64,000 bases of DNA from NCBI GenBank assembly GCA_963778525.1, contig CAVZUJ010000009.1, positions 372,001 to 436,000 of the forward strand, read 5' to 3'. A program made the translations under genes and the position numbers. A model generated the notes under the pieces. It worked only from the letters and a program-made list of their open reading frames with translations, was not told the DNA's origin and did not search any database. This DNA comes from Schlegelella_A sp963778525. GTDB lineage: Bacteria; Pseudomonadota; Gammaproteobacteria; Burkholderiales; Burkholderiaceae_C. Positions 43,472 through 55,251 of the stretch are shown one piece after another (the stretch's first letter is position 1; every line of letters begins with the position of its first letter).

Positions 43472-45550
43472 ATGGCCACTTCTTCGCGCGCGGGCACCGA
43501 AGGATCGCCGCCGCGCGCTGCGTCGGCGGCCGACAAGGCGCTCGAAAAGCTCGGCCTGGTTCGCGACATCGACCTCGCCCTGCACCTGCCGCTGCGCTAC
43601 GAAGACGAGACCCGGGTCGTGTCGATCGCGGCGCTGCACGACGGCGAAGTGGGCCAGGTCGAGGGCGTGGTCACCGATTCGCGCATCCAGTTCCGGCCAC
43701 GGCGCCAGCTCGTGGTCAAGCTGCAGGACGACAGCGGCGACGATCTGGTGCTGCGCTTTCTCCACTTCTATCCGTCGCAGCAGAAGACCCTCGCGCTCGG
43801 CCGCCGGATGCGCGTGCGCGGCGAAGCGCGCGGCGGCTTCTTCGGCCTCGAGATGGTCCATCCGACGTGCAAGCCGGCCGATACGCCCTTGCCGACATCG
43901 CTGACCCCCATCTACCCGAGCACGGTGCAGCTCTCGCAGGCCGTGCTGCGCAAGGCCGTGGCCGCCGGCCGCGCCCGCGCCGATCTCGCCGAGCTGCTGC
44001 CCGCAGAAGCGACGCCAGCGCATCTGCCGACGCTGCGCGAGGCACTCGCCCGCCTGCATGAGCCCGCGTCCGGTCTCGACGCCGCCGCGCTCGAGGACCG
44101 CTCACAGCCTGCGTGGCAACGGCTCAAGTTCGACGAGTTGCTGGCGCAGCAGCTCTCGCAGCTGCAGGCCAAGCGCGAGCGCGAGCGGCAACGCGCGCCA
44201 CGTTTTTCGGCCGAGCCGGGCGGCCTGCACGATGCGCTCCTCGCCGCCTTGCCGTTTCAGCTCACGGCCGCGCAACGCCGGGTGGCCGAAGAGATCGCGC
44301 TCGACCTGGCGCGGCCGGTGCCGACGCATCGCCTGCTGCAGGGCGACGTGGGCTCGGGCAAGACGGTCGTTGCCGCGCTCGCCGCCGCCATCGTCATCGG
44401 CGCCGGCTGGCAATGCGCGCTCATGGCCCCGACCGAGATCCTGGCCGAGCAGCATCTGCGCAAGCTCGTCGGCTGGCTCGCGCCGCTCGGCATCACGGTG
44501 GCCTGGCTCAGCGGCAGCCGCAAGGGCAAGCTGCGCCAGAAGATGCTGGCGCAAGTCGCCTCGGGCGAGGCGGCGCTGGTGATCGGCACGCATGCCGTCA
44601 TCGAAGACCAGGTGCAGTTCGCCCGGCTCGGTCTGGCGATCATCGACGAGCAGCATCGTTTCGGCGTATCGCAGCGCCTGGCGCTGCGCGCCAAGCTCGA
44701 CGAGCGCGACGCCGCCGGCGAGGCCCTCGAGCCGCACCTGCTGATGATGAGTGCCACGCCGATCCCGCGGACACTGGCGATGACGCTCTTCGCCGACCTC
44801 GACGTCAGCACCATCGATGCCCTGCCGCCCGGCCGCACGCCGATCGAGACTCGCCTCTTCGCCGACAGCAAGCGCGACGAGGTGATCGGCCGGATCCGCG
44901 ACGAGATCGCGCGCGGACGACAGGTCTATTGGGTCTGCCCGCTCGTCGAGGCCTCGGCCGCGCTCGATCTGCAGAACGCGACCGAGACGCACGCCCAGCT
45001 CTGCGAGGCGCTGCCTGGTCGCAGCGTGGGTCTTTTGCATGGCCGCATGACGGCAGCCGAGAAGACGGCCGTGATGTCGCTCTTCGCGAGCGGCCAGATC
45101 GCAGTGCTGGTCGCGACGACGGTGATCGAAGTGGGCGTCGACGTGCCGAACGCTTCGCTCATGGTCGTCGAGCATGCCGAGCGCTTCGGCCTGTCGCAGC
45201 TGCACCAGCTGCGCGGCCGGGTCGGGCGCGGCAAGACCGCCAGCATCTGCGTGCTGCTCTATTCGGCGCCGCTGTCCGACGCCGCCAAGGCCCGGCTGAA
45301 GGCCTTGATCGAGACCGGCGACGGCTTCGAGATCTCGCGCCGCGACCTCGAGATCCGCGGGCCAGGCGAGCTGCTCGGCGCACGCCAGTCGGGCGCGGCC
45401 CTGCTGCGCTTCGCCGACCCGCTCACCGACGAAGCCTTGCTGCTCGAGGCGCGCCGGGTCGCCGAGCGGTTGCTCGACAGCGATCCGCGCGCCGCCGAGC
45501 GCCACGTCGAGCGCTGGCTCGGCGGCCGAGCCCACTACCTCAACGCCTGA
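43472..45550 (+). CDS. recG: ATP-dependent DNA helicase RecG
   Basis: A 692-aa branch-migration helicase for stalled forks. The N-terminal wedge/OB domain is followed by the SF2 motor: Walker A in LLQGDVGSGKTVVAALA, motif II IIDEQHRFGVSQR, motif III MMSATPIPRTLAMT, and motif VI GLSQLHQLRGRVGRG. ATG 43472 is used; an in-frame ATG at 43415 would run into queA. The order recG then oxyR downstream is a common one in beta-proteobacteria. Confidence 0.95.
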   Translation: MATSSRAGTEGSPPRAASAADKALEKLGLVRDIDLALHLPLRYEDETRVVSIAALHDGEVGQVEGVVTDSRIQFRPRRQLVVKLQDDSGDDLVLRFLHFYPSQQKTLALGRRMRVRGEARGGFFGLEMVHPTCKPADTPLPTSLTPIYPSTVQLSQAVLRKAVAAGRARADLAELLPAEATPAHLPTLREALARLHEPASGLDAAALEDRSQPAWQRLKFDELLAQQLSQLQAKRERERQRAPRFSAEPGGLHDALLAALPFQLTAAQRRVAEEIALDLARPVPTHRLLQGDVGSGKTVVAALAAAIVIGAGWQCALMAPTEILAEQHLRKLVGWLAPLGITVAWLSGSRKGKLRQKMLAQVASGEAALVIGTHAVIEDQVQFARLGLAIIDEQHRFGVSQRLALRAKLDERDAAGEALEPHLLMMSATPIPRTLAMTLFADLDVSTIDALPPGRTPIETRLFADSKRDEVIGRIRDEIARGRQVYWVCPLVEASAALDLQNATETHAQLCEALPGRSVGLLHGRMTAAEKTAVMSLFASGQIAVLVATTVIEVGVDVPNASLMVVEHAERFGLSQLHQLRGRVGRGKTASICVLLYSAPLSDAAKARLKALIETGDGFEISRRDLEIRGPGELLGARQSGAALLRFADPLTDEALLLEARRVAERLLDSDPRAAERHVERWLGGRAHYLNA

Positions 45551-45683
45551 GGCTCTCGACTTCCCGCGCCGCGCCGTCTCGGCGACGTCGGCAGGACGAC
45601 GGGCCGGCCGGTTTACCATGCGCCCTCCGGGCTGCGGCCGCCCTGTTGAACGCCGCGCATATCAACACCAGGACGGAGCGGAC

Positions 45684-46937
45684 ATGTCATTGATCGATCG
45701 CGTGCAGTCCATTTTGCTGCGGCCCAAGCAGACCTGGCCCGTGATCGCCGCCGAGGCCGGCGACATTGCCTCGATCTACACCGGCTACCTGTGCATCCTC
45801 GCCGCGGTACCGGCAATCGCCGGGTTCGTCGGCCGCTCCATCGTCGGCTTTGGTGTGTTCGGGGTGAGCTATCGCCTTCCGATCGTCACGGGGCTCGTGC
45901 AGATGATCGCGACCTACGTGCTCTCGCTCGTCATTTTCTACGTCGTCTCGCTCATCGTCGATGCGTTGGCGCCGACGTTCGGCGGATCGAAGAGCCCCAT
46001 CCAGGCGCTGAAGCTGGTGGCATACAGCACGACGGCCGTTCTCGTCGCCGCCGTGCTCATGATCATCCCGTCGACGCTGCTGTCGCTGGTGGTCTTCCTG
46101 GGATTGATCTACTCGATCTACCTGTTCTACCTCGGCGTTCCGGTGCTGATGCGCTGTCCCGCCGAGAAGGCCGGCGCGTACACCGCGGTTGTCGCCGTGT
46201 GCTGGCTCGTCGTCGGTCTGGTGCTTGCCAGCATCCTGTCGTTCTTCGTGCCGATGGGCTTCGGCGGGCGGATGGCCGCCATGGAGGGCGCGGGAACGGC
46301 CGGCAACGTGACGATCAAGACGCCCGACGGCGCCTCGGTGACGATCAACCCGGGCAGCATGGCCGAGATCGCCAGGCGGATGGAAGCGGCCGGCAAGAAC
46401 GCCCAGACCGCGCAGGGTGCCAGCGACCCGGCGGCGGCCGGCAAGGCGGTGGGCGACATGGTGGCGGCGATGACCGGCAGCAACGCGACACCGATCGCGC
46501 CGGCCGACTTGAAGGCCATGCTGCCCGATGCCATCGGCGACCTGAAGCGCACCTCGTACGAGGCGAACGGCGGCCAGGCGATGGGCATCTCCGCTTCGTC
46601 GGCGAAGGCGTCGTATGGCAATGGCGATCGCAGCCTCGACCTCTCGATCACCGATACCGGTGGCCTCGCCGGCCTGGCGATGGTGGCTGGCTGGGCCAAC
46701 ATGACGATGGACAAGGAAAGCGACGGCAAGATCGAGAAGGTCTACAAGGACGGCGGCCGGACGATGCACGAGGAATACCGGAAGGACGGCAGCCGCGGCG
46801 AGGCCACCGTTATCCTCGCCAACGGCGTGATCGTCGAGGCCGAAGGCCACAACGTCGACATCGACACCCTGAAGAAGGTGCTGGCCAGCGTCGACCTCGG
46901 CAAGATCGAGGCGATGAAACGCGCCACCAAACCCTAG
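45684..46937 (+). CDS. Yip1-domain membrane protein
   Basis: A 417-aa protein. The N-terminal half is a Yip1-type domain (RVQSILLRPKQTWPVIAAE opening, five hydrophobic helices to about residue 195). The rest is a soluble, Gly/Ala-rich region of unknown fold with repeated Asp/Lys stretches (NMTMDKESDGKIEKVYKDGG). GGAG lies upstream of ATG 45684. Bacterial Yip1 proteins are uncharacterised. It stands alone between recG and a binding-protein gene. Confidence 0.82.
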   Translation: MSLIDRVQSILLRPKQTWPVIAAEAGDIASIYTGYLCILAAVPAIAGFVGRSIVGFGVFGVSYRLPIVTGLVQMIATYVLSLVIFYVVSLIVDALAPTFGGSKSPIQALKLVAYSTTAVLVAAVLMIIPSTLLSLVVFLGLIYSIYLFYLGVPVLMRCPAEKAGAYTAVVAVCWLVVGLVLASILSFFVPMGFGGRMAAMEGAGTAGNVTIKTPDGASVTINPGSMAEIARRMEAAGKNAQTAQGASDPAAAGKAVGDMVAAMTGSNATPIAPADLKAMLPDAIGDLKRTSYEANGGQAMGISASSAKASYGNGDRSLDLSITDTGGLAGLAMVAGWANMTMDKESDGKIEKVYKDGGRTMHEEYRKDGSRGEATVILANGVIVEAEGHNVDIDTLKKVLASVDLGKIEAMKRATKP

Positions 46938-46995
46938 GCGGCGCCCTTCTTGCTATCACGTTACCCATTCACCCACCCGCAACGGAATCGACACG

Positions 46996-47883
46996 ATGAA
47001 AACTCACCTGCTCCGCCTCACGCTGCTGGCGCTGTTCGCGCCGGCTCTCGCCTTCGCGCAAACCTCCACGCTCGACAAGATCAAGGCCAGCGGCACGATG
47101 ACGCTGGCCTATCGCGAAGCGTCGATCCCGTTCTCGTACCTCGACGACAAGGCCCAGCCCACCGGATTCGCCTATGAGATCTGCGAAAAGATCGCCGACA
47201 AGGTGAAGGCCGCCACGGGCCGCGCCGACATGAAGAAGGCCTACCAGGCCGTGACCTCCGCCAACCGCATTCCGCTCTTGCAGAACGGCACGGTCGACAT
47301 CGAGTGCGGCTCGACCACCAACAACTCCGAGCGCGGCAAGCAAGTCCAGTTCGCGATCAACTACTTCTACACCGGCACGCGCTTTCTGGTGAAGTCGGGC
47401 ACCAAGGTGAGCAAGCTTTCCGACCTCGCCGGCAAGCAGGTCGTCTCGACCACGGGCACCACGAACTACCAGCTCATCCGCCGCCTGAACGAAGAGCAGA
47501 AGCTCGGCATCGACCTGCTCGGCGCCAAGGATCACCCCGAATCGATGCTGATGGTCGAGACCGGGCGCGCCGTCGCGTTCGCGATGGACGACATCCTGCT
47601 CTACAGCCTGAAGGCGAGCGCGCAGGATCCCGCTTCGCTCGCCGTGGTCGGCGACGCGCTCCAGGTCGAGCCCTACGCGATCATGATCCGCAAGGACGAT
47701 CCGGCGTTCCTGAAGCTGGTCGACGACACCCTGGCCGGGATGATGAAGAGCGGCGAGTTCGAAACGCTCTACAAGAAGTGGTTCCAGTCGCCGATTCCGC
47801 CGAAGGGCATCAACCTGAATGCGCCGATGAGCAAGGAGCTGCAGGACAACCTGAAGCTTCTCTCCGACAAACCAGCGACATGA
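46996..47883 (+). CDS. Amino-acid ABC transporter substrate-binding protein, GltI-like
   Basis: A 295-aa periplasmic binding protein (family 3, glutamate/aspartate type). The signal peptide ends near residue 22 (ALAFAQ). The ligand-site pattern appears as YREASIPFSYLDDKAQPTGF, IPLLQNGTVDIECGSTTNN and AFAMDDILLYSL. No permease or ATPase gene is adjacent, so it must use a transporter encoded elsewhere. A palindromic repeat begins three bases after its stop and separates it from oxyR. Confidence 0.9.
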   Translation: MKTHLLRLTLLALFAPALAFAQTSTLDKIKASGTMTLAYREASIPFSYLDDKAQPTGFAYEICEKIADKVKAATGRADMKKAYQAVTSANRIPLLQNGTVDIECGSTTNNSERGKQVQFAINYFYTGTRFLVKSGTKVSKLSDLAGKQVVSTTGTTNYQLIRRLNEEQKLGIDLLGAKDHPESMLMVETGRAVAFAMDDILLYSLKASAQDPASLAVVGDALQVEPYAIMIRKDDPAFLKLVDDTLAGMMKSGEFETLYKKWFQSPIPPKGINLNAPMSKELQDNLKLLSDKPAT

Positions 47884-47962
47884 TGGTGCCCCCACGCTCC
47901 CTGCGGTCGCTGCCCCCCGCGGGGGCGCGGCCAGCCTTGGGAGCGGCCCGGCGGCTGGCCGT
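47884..47962 (+). repeat. Palindromic intergenic element, copy B
   Basis: Fills the gap between the GltI-like gene and oxyR. It contains CCCCCACGCTCC, a GCCCCC/GGGGGC hairpin, and a perfect nine-bp stem, 47928-47936 with 47953-47961 (CGGCCAGCC/GGCTGGCCG). The loop holds GGGAGCGGCCCGGC, matching copies A and C. The oxyR ATG follows six bases later with no separate ribosome-binding site. Confidence 0.85.
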
Positions 47963-47968
47963 TCTTCC

Positions 47969-48895
47969 ATGACGCTGACGGAGCTTCGGTACGTCGTTGC
48001 CGTCGCTCGAGAGAAGCACTTCGGGCGCGCCGCCGAGGCGTGCTCGGTGTCGCAGCCGACGCTCTCGGTGTCGATCAAGAAGCTCGAGGAAGAGCTCGAC
48101 GTGCGCATCTTCGAGCGCGGCGCCAACGAGGTGAGCGTGACGCCGCTCGGCGACGAGATCGTGCGCCAGGCACAGGCGGTAATCGAGGCCGCGGCCGAGA
48201 TCAAGGAAACCGCCAAGCGCCGCAAGGACCCGCTCAGCGGGCCGCTGCGCCTGGGCGTGATCTACACGATCGGCCCCTACCTGCTGCCCGACCTGGTGAA
48301 GCAGGCGATCGAGCGCGTGCCGCAGATGCCGCTCATGCTGCAGGAGCACTTCACCGTCAAGCTGCTCGAGCTCCTGCGCACCGGCGAACTCGACTGCGCG
48401 ATCATGGCCGAGCCCTTCCCCGACACCGGCCTGGCGATCGCGCCGCTCTACGACGAGCCTTTCGTCGTGGCGGTGCCGAAGAACCATCCGCTTGCCAAGC
48501 GCAAGTCGATCAGCGCCGACGAGCTGAAGCACGAAAAGATGCTGCTGCTCGGCACCGGCCATTGCTTTCGCGACCACGTGCTCGAGGTCTGCCCCGAGTA
48601 CGCGCAGTTCGCCTCGACCGATGCCGAGGGCATGCGCAAGACCTTCGAAGGCTCGTCGCTCGAGACAATCAAGTACATGGTCGCTTCGGGCATGGGCATC
48701 ACGGTCGTGCCGCAGCTTTCGGTGCCTGCCGAAGCGCAGCCGCACATCGCCTACATCCCGTTCGCCAAGCCGGCGCCGACCCGGCGCGTCGTCCTGGCCT
48801 GGCGGCGCAGCTTCACCCGCTACGAGGCGATCGCGGCGCTGCGCAATGCGATCTATGCCTGCGAGCTCAAGGGCGTGACGCGGCTGACGGCCTGA
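47969..48895 (+). CDS. oxyR: Hydrogen peroxide-sensing LysR-type regulator OxyR
   Basis: A 308-aa LysR-family activator. The N-terminal winged helix is LTELRYVVAVAREKHFGRAA and onward. The redox pair is C199 and C208 (GTGHCFRDHVLEVCPE), at exactly the positions known from E. coli OxyR, so a peroxide-driven disulfide is expected. The start ATG lies just after a palindromic repeat, without a clear ribosome site. A glutathione peroxidase at 26.8 kb is a plausible target, though no OxyR box was checked. Confidence 0.94.
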   Translation: MTLTELRYVVAVAREKHFGRAAEACSVSQPTLSVSIKKLEEELDVRIFERGANEVSVTPLGDEIVRQAQAVIEAAAEIKETAKRRKDPLSGPLRLGVIYTIGPYLLPDLVKQAIERVPQMPLMLQEHFTVKLLELLRTGELDCAIMAEPFPDTGLAIAPLYDEPFVVAVPKNHPLAKRKSISADELKHEKMLLLGTGHCFRDHVLEVCPEYAQFASTDAEGMRKTFEGSSLETIKYMVASGMGITVVPQLSVPAEAQPHIAYIPFAKPAPTRRVVLAWRRSFTRYEAIAALRNAIYACELKGVTRLTA

Positions 48896-48916
48896 TGCCG
48901 CAGCGGTGGCCGGGCC

Positions 48917-49795
48917 TCAGCTCAGCTCGTCGATGTTCCTCGGCCAGCTGCCCTTGAGCAGGCGCGAGAGGGCGCGATCGGCGAGGACCTTGCCGCCGGT
49001 CTGGCAGCGGGCACAGTAGTTCGTCTCGTTCTCGGCGTGCACGATGCGCTGCACCGGTGCGCCGCAATCGGGGCAAGGCAGGCCGAAGCGGCCGTGCACG
49101 GCCATCTGCGGATGAAAGGCCGTCACCTTCTCCGGCCAGGCGCCGGCTTCCCGGCCGAGCCGCGCTATCCAGTCGCGCAAGGTCGATTGCGTCGCGGCGA
49201 AGAGACGGTCGATGGCCGCCTCGTCGAGCGCACGCGTGAGCGCGACCGGAGACAGGCGCGCGCGATGCAGGATCTCGTCCGAGTAGGCGTTGCCGATGCC
49301 GCTGAAGAGGCGGGGATCGGTGAGGGCGCGCTTGAGCGTGTGGCTCTCCGAAACCAGCCGTTCGGCGAACGCACCGCGACTGGCGGCGAGCACGTCGATG
49401 CCGCCGGCATCGAGCGCTTGCAGCGCGGCGCGGCCCTGCACGACATGCAGCGACGCGCGCCGCTTGCTGCCTGCTTCGGTGAGCACCATCGCCCCGACAT
49501 CGAACTCGAACACGGCCAGCGCGTTGCGCGCCGTCGCCTTGCCCGGCGCGAGCCAGCGCAAGCGGCCGGCGATCATCAGGTGAATGACGACGAAAAGCTC
49601 GCCTTCGAACCTGAGCACGATGCGCTTGCCGATGCGCTCGATGCCTTCGACGACCTTGCCTTCGATCGCGGACAGCGGCGGCGCAACGGTGCGCAGCAGG
49701 AAGGGGTTGCCGATCTTCACCCGCTCGAGGCGATGGCCAACGACGCGGGACGCGAGCCGGTCGATGTAGACCGCGATGTCCGGTAGCTCGGGCAT
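48917..49795 (-). CDS. Fpg/Nei-family DNA glycosylase/AP lyase
   Basis: A 292-aa base-excision repair enzyme for oxidised bases. The mature N-terminus is PELPDIAVYIDRL, giving the catalytic Pro and Glu. The helix-two-turn-helix region includes DPRLFSGIGNAYSDEILHRARL, and a C-terminal zinc finger (CPDCG..YCARCQTGGK) is present. The second residues PELPD fit either Fpg or Nei; I do not choose. It is convergent with oxyR and divergent from prfC by 77 bp. Confidence 0.9.
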   Translation of the reverse strand: MPELPDIAVYIDRLASRVVGHRLERVKIGNPFLLRTVAPPLSAIEGKVVEGIERIGKRIVLRFEGELFVVIHLMIAGRLRWLAPGKATARNALAVFEFDVGAMVLTEAGSKRRASLHVVQGRAALQALDAGGIDVLAASRGAFAERLVSESHTLKRALTDPRLFSGIGNAYSDEILHRARLSPVALTRALDEAAIDRLFAATQSTLRDWIARLGREAGAWPEKVTAFHPQMAVHGRFGLPCPDCGAPVQRIVHAENETNYCARCQTGGKVLADRALSRLLKGSWPRNIDELS

Positions 49796-49872
49796 CGGGG
49801 CAGTGTGCCATCGGCGCCGATAATCGCCCGCTTCGCAGAACCTCCCGAATACCGGCCGCCCGCGGCCCGACC

Positions 49873-51515
<1,643 letters not shown>

Positions 51516-51520
51516 CGGAG

Positions 51521-52917
51521 ATGCCCGTGGACCGATGGCTTGCCGCCGCCCTCGACTACCTGCCGCGCTGGCTCGAGCACCAGATGCTCGCCACCGAGCA
51601 GCCGGGCTGCTCGATGGCCGTCGTGCACAAGGGCAAGGTCGTGCTCGAGCGCGCCTTCGGCCATGCCGATCTGAAGCGCGGCACGAAGCTGACGCTCGCG
51701 GCACCGCTTTCGCGTCGCGTCGCACTCGAAGACCTTTACCGCCGCCGGCATCATGAAGCTGCGCGAGCGTGGCCGGATCGGCCTCGACGATCCGATCGGT
51801 CGCCACGTCGCCGGCCTGCATCCCGCCGTGGCCGCGGCGACGGTCACGCAACTGCTCTCGCACACCGCCGGACTCGTGCGCGATGGCGCCGACAGTGGCC
51901 AATGGACCGATCGGCGGCCCTTCCTCGACGAAGCGGCGCTGCGCCAGGATCTCGCTCGCGGCACGGTGATCGAGCCGAGCACGCGCTTCAAGTATTCGAA
52001 CCACGGCTTCGGCCTGCTCGGGCTGGCCATCGAAGCGGTCAGCGGCGAAACCTACGCGGACTGGATCGGACGCGAGATCGTTGCCGCGTCCGGCCTCGAC
52101 GAGACCGCACCCGACGCACCGCAGGCGCTGCGCTCGCCGGGCGTGCCGTTCGCGAGCGGCCACACCGGCCGGCTGCCGCTCGGCCGGCGCGTCGTCATCC
52201 CGGGCGACAACCCGACCCACGCGCTTGCCGCAGCCACCGGCTTCGTGAGCACCGCGTCCGACCTCGCGCGTTTCTTCGCCAGCTTGTCGCCGACGGCGCG
52301 AAAGAGCGTGCTCGCGCCGGCCAGCCGGCGCGAGATGACGCGCCGGCAATGGCGCGATCCGCATTCGAGTCTCGAACGCTGGTATGGCCTGGGCACGATC
52401 TCGGGCACGCTGGCCGACTGGGAGTGGTTCGGCCATTCGGGCGGCTTCCAGGGCACGATCACGCGCACCGTCTGCGTGCCCGCCCACGATCTCGCGGTCT
52501 CGGTCCTGACCAACGCCGCCGATGGTGCATCGCACCTGTGGCTCGATGGCAGCCTGCATGTGCTGCGCGCGTTCGCGCGCCACGGCGCACCGTCGCGCAA
52601 GACGGCGGCGTGGCATGGGCGCTGGTGGAGCCTGTGGGGTGCGTTCGATCTCTTGCCGATGCAGCGACAAGGTGCTCGTCGCCAACCCGCTGGCCGCCAA
52701 TCCGGTTCAGGACGCGAGCGAGATCGAAGTCTCGGGCCGCGCACGCGACGGATCGGCGAGCGGCCGCGTGGCGCTCGCCGGTGGCTATGCCAATCACGGC
52801 GAGCCGGTGCGGCTCGTCTTCGACGGGCGCGGCAAGGCCAAGGAATTCTGGCTGTCCGGCGGCAAGCTCTTGCCACAGGCGAAGGTCGAGAAGGAGCTCT
52901 TCGCTCGCTATGAGTAG
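51521..52917 (+). CDS. Serine hydrolase (beta-lactamase class C-like), interrupted by two frameshifts
   Basis: Penicillin-binding-protein-like hydrolase, about 460 aa if joined. It begins MPVDRWLAAALDYLPRWLEH in one frame and shifts near 51704 into the frame carrying the SxxK motif (VASHSKTFTAAGIMKL), the YxN motif (KYSNHGFGLLG) and the HxG-type FGHSGGFQG. It shifts again near 52662 into a C-terminal part (DKVLVANPLAANP to the stop). No signal peptide is seen. It follows prfC by five bases; ubiA overlaps its end. Confidence 0.82.
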
Positions 52918-53813
52918 CCCGGATCGCTCGCGATTCGCACTCTGGCTCGACCTCATCCGCTGGGATCGCCCGGCCGGCACCCTGCTGCTGCTCTGGCCGA
53001 CGCTGTCGGCGCTATGGATCGCCGCGCGCGGCTTTCCCGGCTGGCATCTCCTCGTCGTTTTTGTGCTCGGCACCTTTCTGATGCGCAGCGCCGGCTGCTG
53101 CATCAACGACGTCGCCGACCGCGACTTCGACCGGCACGTCAAGCGCACCGCGGCGCGTCCCGTGACAAGCGGCGCGATCAGCGCAGGTGAAGCCTTGGCG
53201 CTGGGGGCAGCCCTCGCCGTCGTCGCCTTTCTTCTCGTCCTGACGACCACGATCGCCGCCGTTGCCTGGAGCGTGGTCGCCCTGGCGGTGACCTTGTTCT
53301 ATCCCTTGAGCAAGCGCTTCTTCGTCATGCCGCAGGCCGTACTCGGCATCGCCTTCAGCTTCGGCATCCCGATGGCCTTCGCCGCCGTCGGCGGCCACGA
53401 GGGCAGCGACGGCTGCCGCTCTCCTTCACGCCGTGCCGGTGCTGGCCTGGGGCCTGCTGCTCGGCAACCTCTTCTGGGTCCTGGCCTACGACACCGAATA
53501 CGCGATGGTCGACCGTGACGACGACCTGAAGATCGGTATCAAGACCTCGGCCATCACGCTCGGCCGCTTCGACGTCGCCGCCGTCATGGGCTTCTATGCC
53601 TTGTTCATCGCCGTCTGGTGCGTGCTAGGCGCGCGCGACGCGGCGGGCTGGCCGTTCTACGGCGGGCTCGGCGTCGCCGCGTTGATCGCGGGCTGGCACT
53701 TCACGCTGATTCGCGGCCGCACGCGCGAGGGGTGTTTTCGCGCCTTCCGCCTCAACCACTGGCTCGGATTCGCCGTCTTCGCCGGCATCGCGCTCGACTA
53801 CGCCTGGCGCTGA
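52910..53813 (+). CDS. ubiA: 4-hydroxybenzoate octaprenyltransferase, interrupted by one frameshift
   Basis: Integral membrane prenyltransferase of ubiquinone synthesis. The first Asp-rich motif is CCINDVADRDFDRHVKRT and the second AYDTEYAMVDRDDDLKIG. Six to eight helices are visible across the two parts. The 5' part (MSSPDRSRFALWLDLIRWDRP to AVGGHEGSD) and the 3' part (HAVPVLAWGLLLGNLFWV to LDYAWR) are in different frames, with the shift near 53410. The ATG lies inside the serine hydrolase stop region. Confidence 0.9.
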
Positions 53814-53866
53814 GAGACGCCAAGGCAGACAGGGCGAGATCGCGAGCGTGCTCGCGCTCGCCGCGC

Positions 53867-55126
53867 TCAGCTCCGGCGGCGGCTGAACGGGCGCAGCGCC
53901 TCCTCCAGGGCGGCGACGGCGAGATCGAGGTGCTCGCTCTCGACGATCAGCGGCGGCGCGAAGCGCACCACGGTGCCGTGCGTGTCCTTGCTCAGCACGC
54001 CGGCGGCGAGCAGGCCTTCGCAGACCTGCCGCGCCGTGGCGAACGCCGGCTCGATCTCGACGCCGATGAGCAGGCCCTTGCCGCGAACCTCGCGGATCGC
54101 CGGATGCTCGATCGCGCGCAGCTTGGCGAGGAGCTCGTCGCCGCGCACGCGAGCCCGCTCGGACAGGCGCTCGCGCAGCAGGAGATCGAGCGCCGCGATA
54201 CCGACCGCCGCGGCGAGCGGATTGCCGCCGAAGGTGCTGCCGTGGTCGCCCGGGCGAAAGACCGACATCACTTCGTCGCTCGCGAGAAATGCGCTCACCG
54301 GCAGCAAGCCGCCGCCGAGCGCCTTGCCGAGGATCAGGCCGTCCGGCCGGATGCCTTCATGGTCGCAGGCGAGCACGGCGCCGGTGCGGCCGAGGCCGGT
54401 CTGCACTTCGTCGCAGATCAGGAGGATGCCGCGCCGGGTGCAGATCTCGCGCGCCTTGGCCAGGTAGCCGGCCGGCGGCACGATGATGCCGGCCTCGCCT
54501 TGCACCGGCTCGACCAGGAAGGCCGCGGTGTGCGGCGTGATCGCAGCCTCGAGCGCCGCCGCGTCGCCGAACGGCACGCTGACGAAGCCCGGCGCGAATG
54601 GCCCGAAGCCGTCGCGATATTGCGGCTCGCTCGAGAAACCGATGATCGTCGTCGTGCGGCCGGCGAAGTTGCCGGCCGCGACGATGATCTCGGCCCGCCC
54701 GTCGGCCACCCCCTTGACCTTGTAGGCCCACTTGCGGGCGGCCTTGACCGCCGTCTCCACGGCCTCGGCACCGGTGTTCATCGGCAGCGCCTTGGCCATC
54801 CCCGTGGCTTCGCACACGGCGCGCAGGAACAGGCCGAGCTGGTCGGTATGAAAGGCGCGGCTGGTGACCGCCAGGCGCTCGGCCTGCTCGGTCAGGGCGC
54901 GCACCAGCAGCGGGTGGCTGTGCCCGAAGCTGACCGCCGAATAGGCCGACATCATGTCGAGATGGCGACGGCCCTTGTCGTCAAACAGCCAGACGCCGGC
55001 ACCGCGCTGCAGGGTGACGGGCAAAGGCTCGTAGTTGGCCGCGCCGTATTGCCGTTCCAGCTCGGCTGGCGTCGGCGAGATCCTGGCGAGCGATGTGGGA
55101 TCGAGGCTGAGCGTCGAGGCAGACAT
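53867..55126 (-). CDS. rocD: Ornithine aminotransferase (class III PLP)
   Basis: A 419-aa transaminase converting ornithine and 2-oxoglutarate to glutamate semialdehyde (in equilibrium with pyrroline-5-carboxylate) and glutamate. The N-terminal DMMSAYSAVSFGHSHP, ICDEVQTGLGRTG and the PLP Lys in LILGKALGGGLLPVSAF support the ornithine subgroup. ATG 55126 has GGAG at proper spacing, unlike ATG 55138. An Lrp/AsnC regulator is divergent; gdhA, proC and putA nearby handle the same metabolites. Acetylornithine aminotransferase is the main alternative. Confidence 0.85.
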   Translation of the reverse strand: MSASTLSLDPTSLARISPTPAELERQYGAANYEPLPVTLQRGAGVWLFDDKGRRHLDMMSAYSAVSFGHSHPLLVRALTEQAERLAVTSRAFHTDQLGLFLRAVCEATGMAKALPMNTGAEAVETAVKAARKWAYKVKGVADGRAEIIVAAGNFAGRTTTIIGFSSEPQYRDGFGPFAPGFVSVPFGDAAALEAAITPHTAAFLVEPVQGEAGIIVPPAGYLAKAREICTRRGILLICDEVQTGLGRTGAVLACDHEGIRPDGLILGKALGGGLLPVSAFLASDEVMSVFRPGDHGSTFGGNPLAAAVGIAALDLLLRERLSERARVRGDELLAKLRAIEHPAIREVRGKGLLIGVEIEPAFATARQVCEGLLAAGVLSKDTHGTVVRFAPPLIVESEHLDLAVAALEEALRPFSRRRS

Positions 55127-55192
55127 GAGGAGCTCCATCGCGGTTGCGTCTGGCTCAGTTTGCGTGCTCTCGGAAGAAATGTGCTTTCTATT

Positions 55193-55222
55193 TCTTGCGC
55201 TGATTCGCCTCTTGGCGCAAGA
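55193..55222. promoter_or_regulatory. Inverted repeat in the rocD-lrp intergenic region
   Basis: TCTTGCGC and GCGCAAGA form perfect eight-bp arms 14 bases apart. They lie in the only AT-richer stretch of the locus, between the divergent aminotransferase and Lrp-type genes. A dyad of this size and place fits a binding site for the adjacent regulator, controlling both promoters. Confidence 0.5.
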
Positions 55223-55251
55223 TTATTCCCTTTATCTCTCGGAATTGCGCC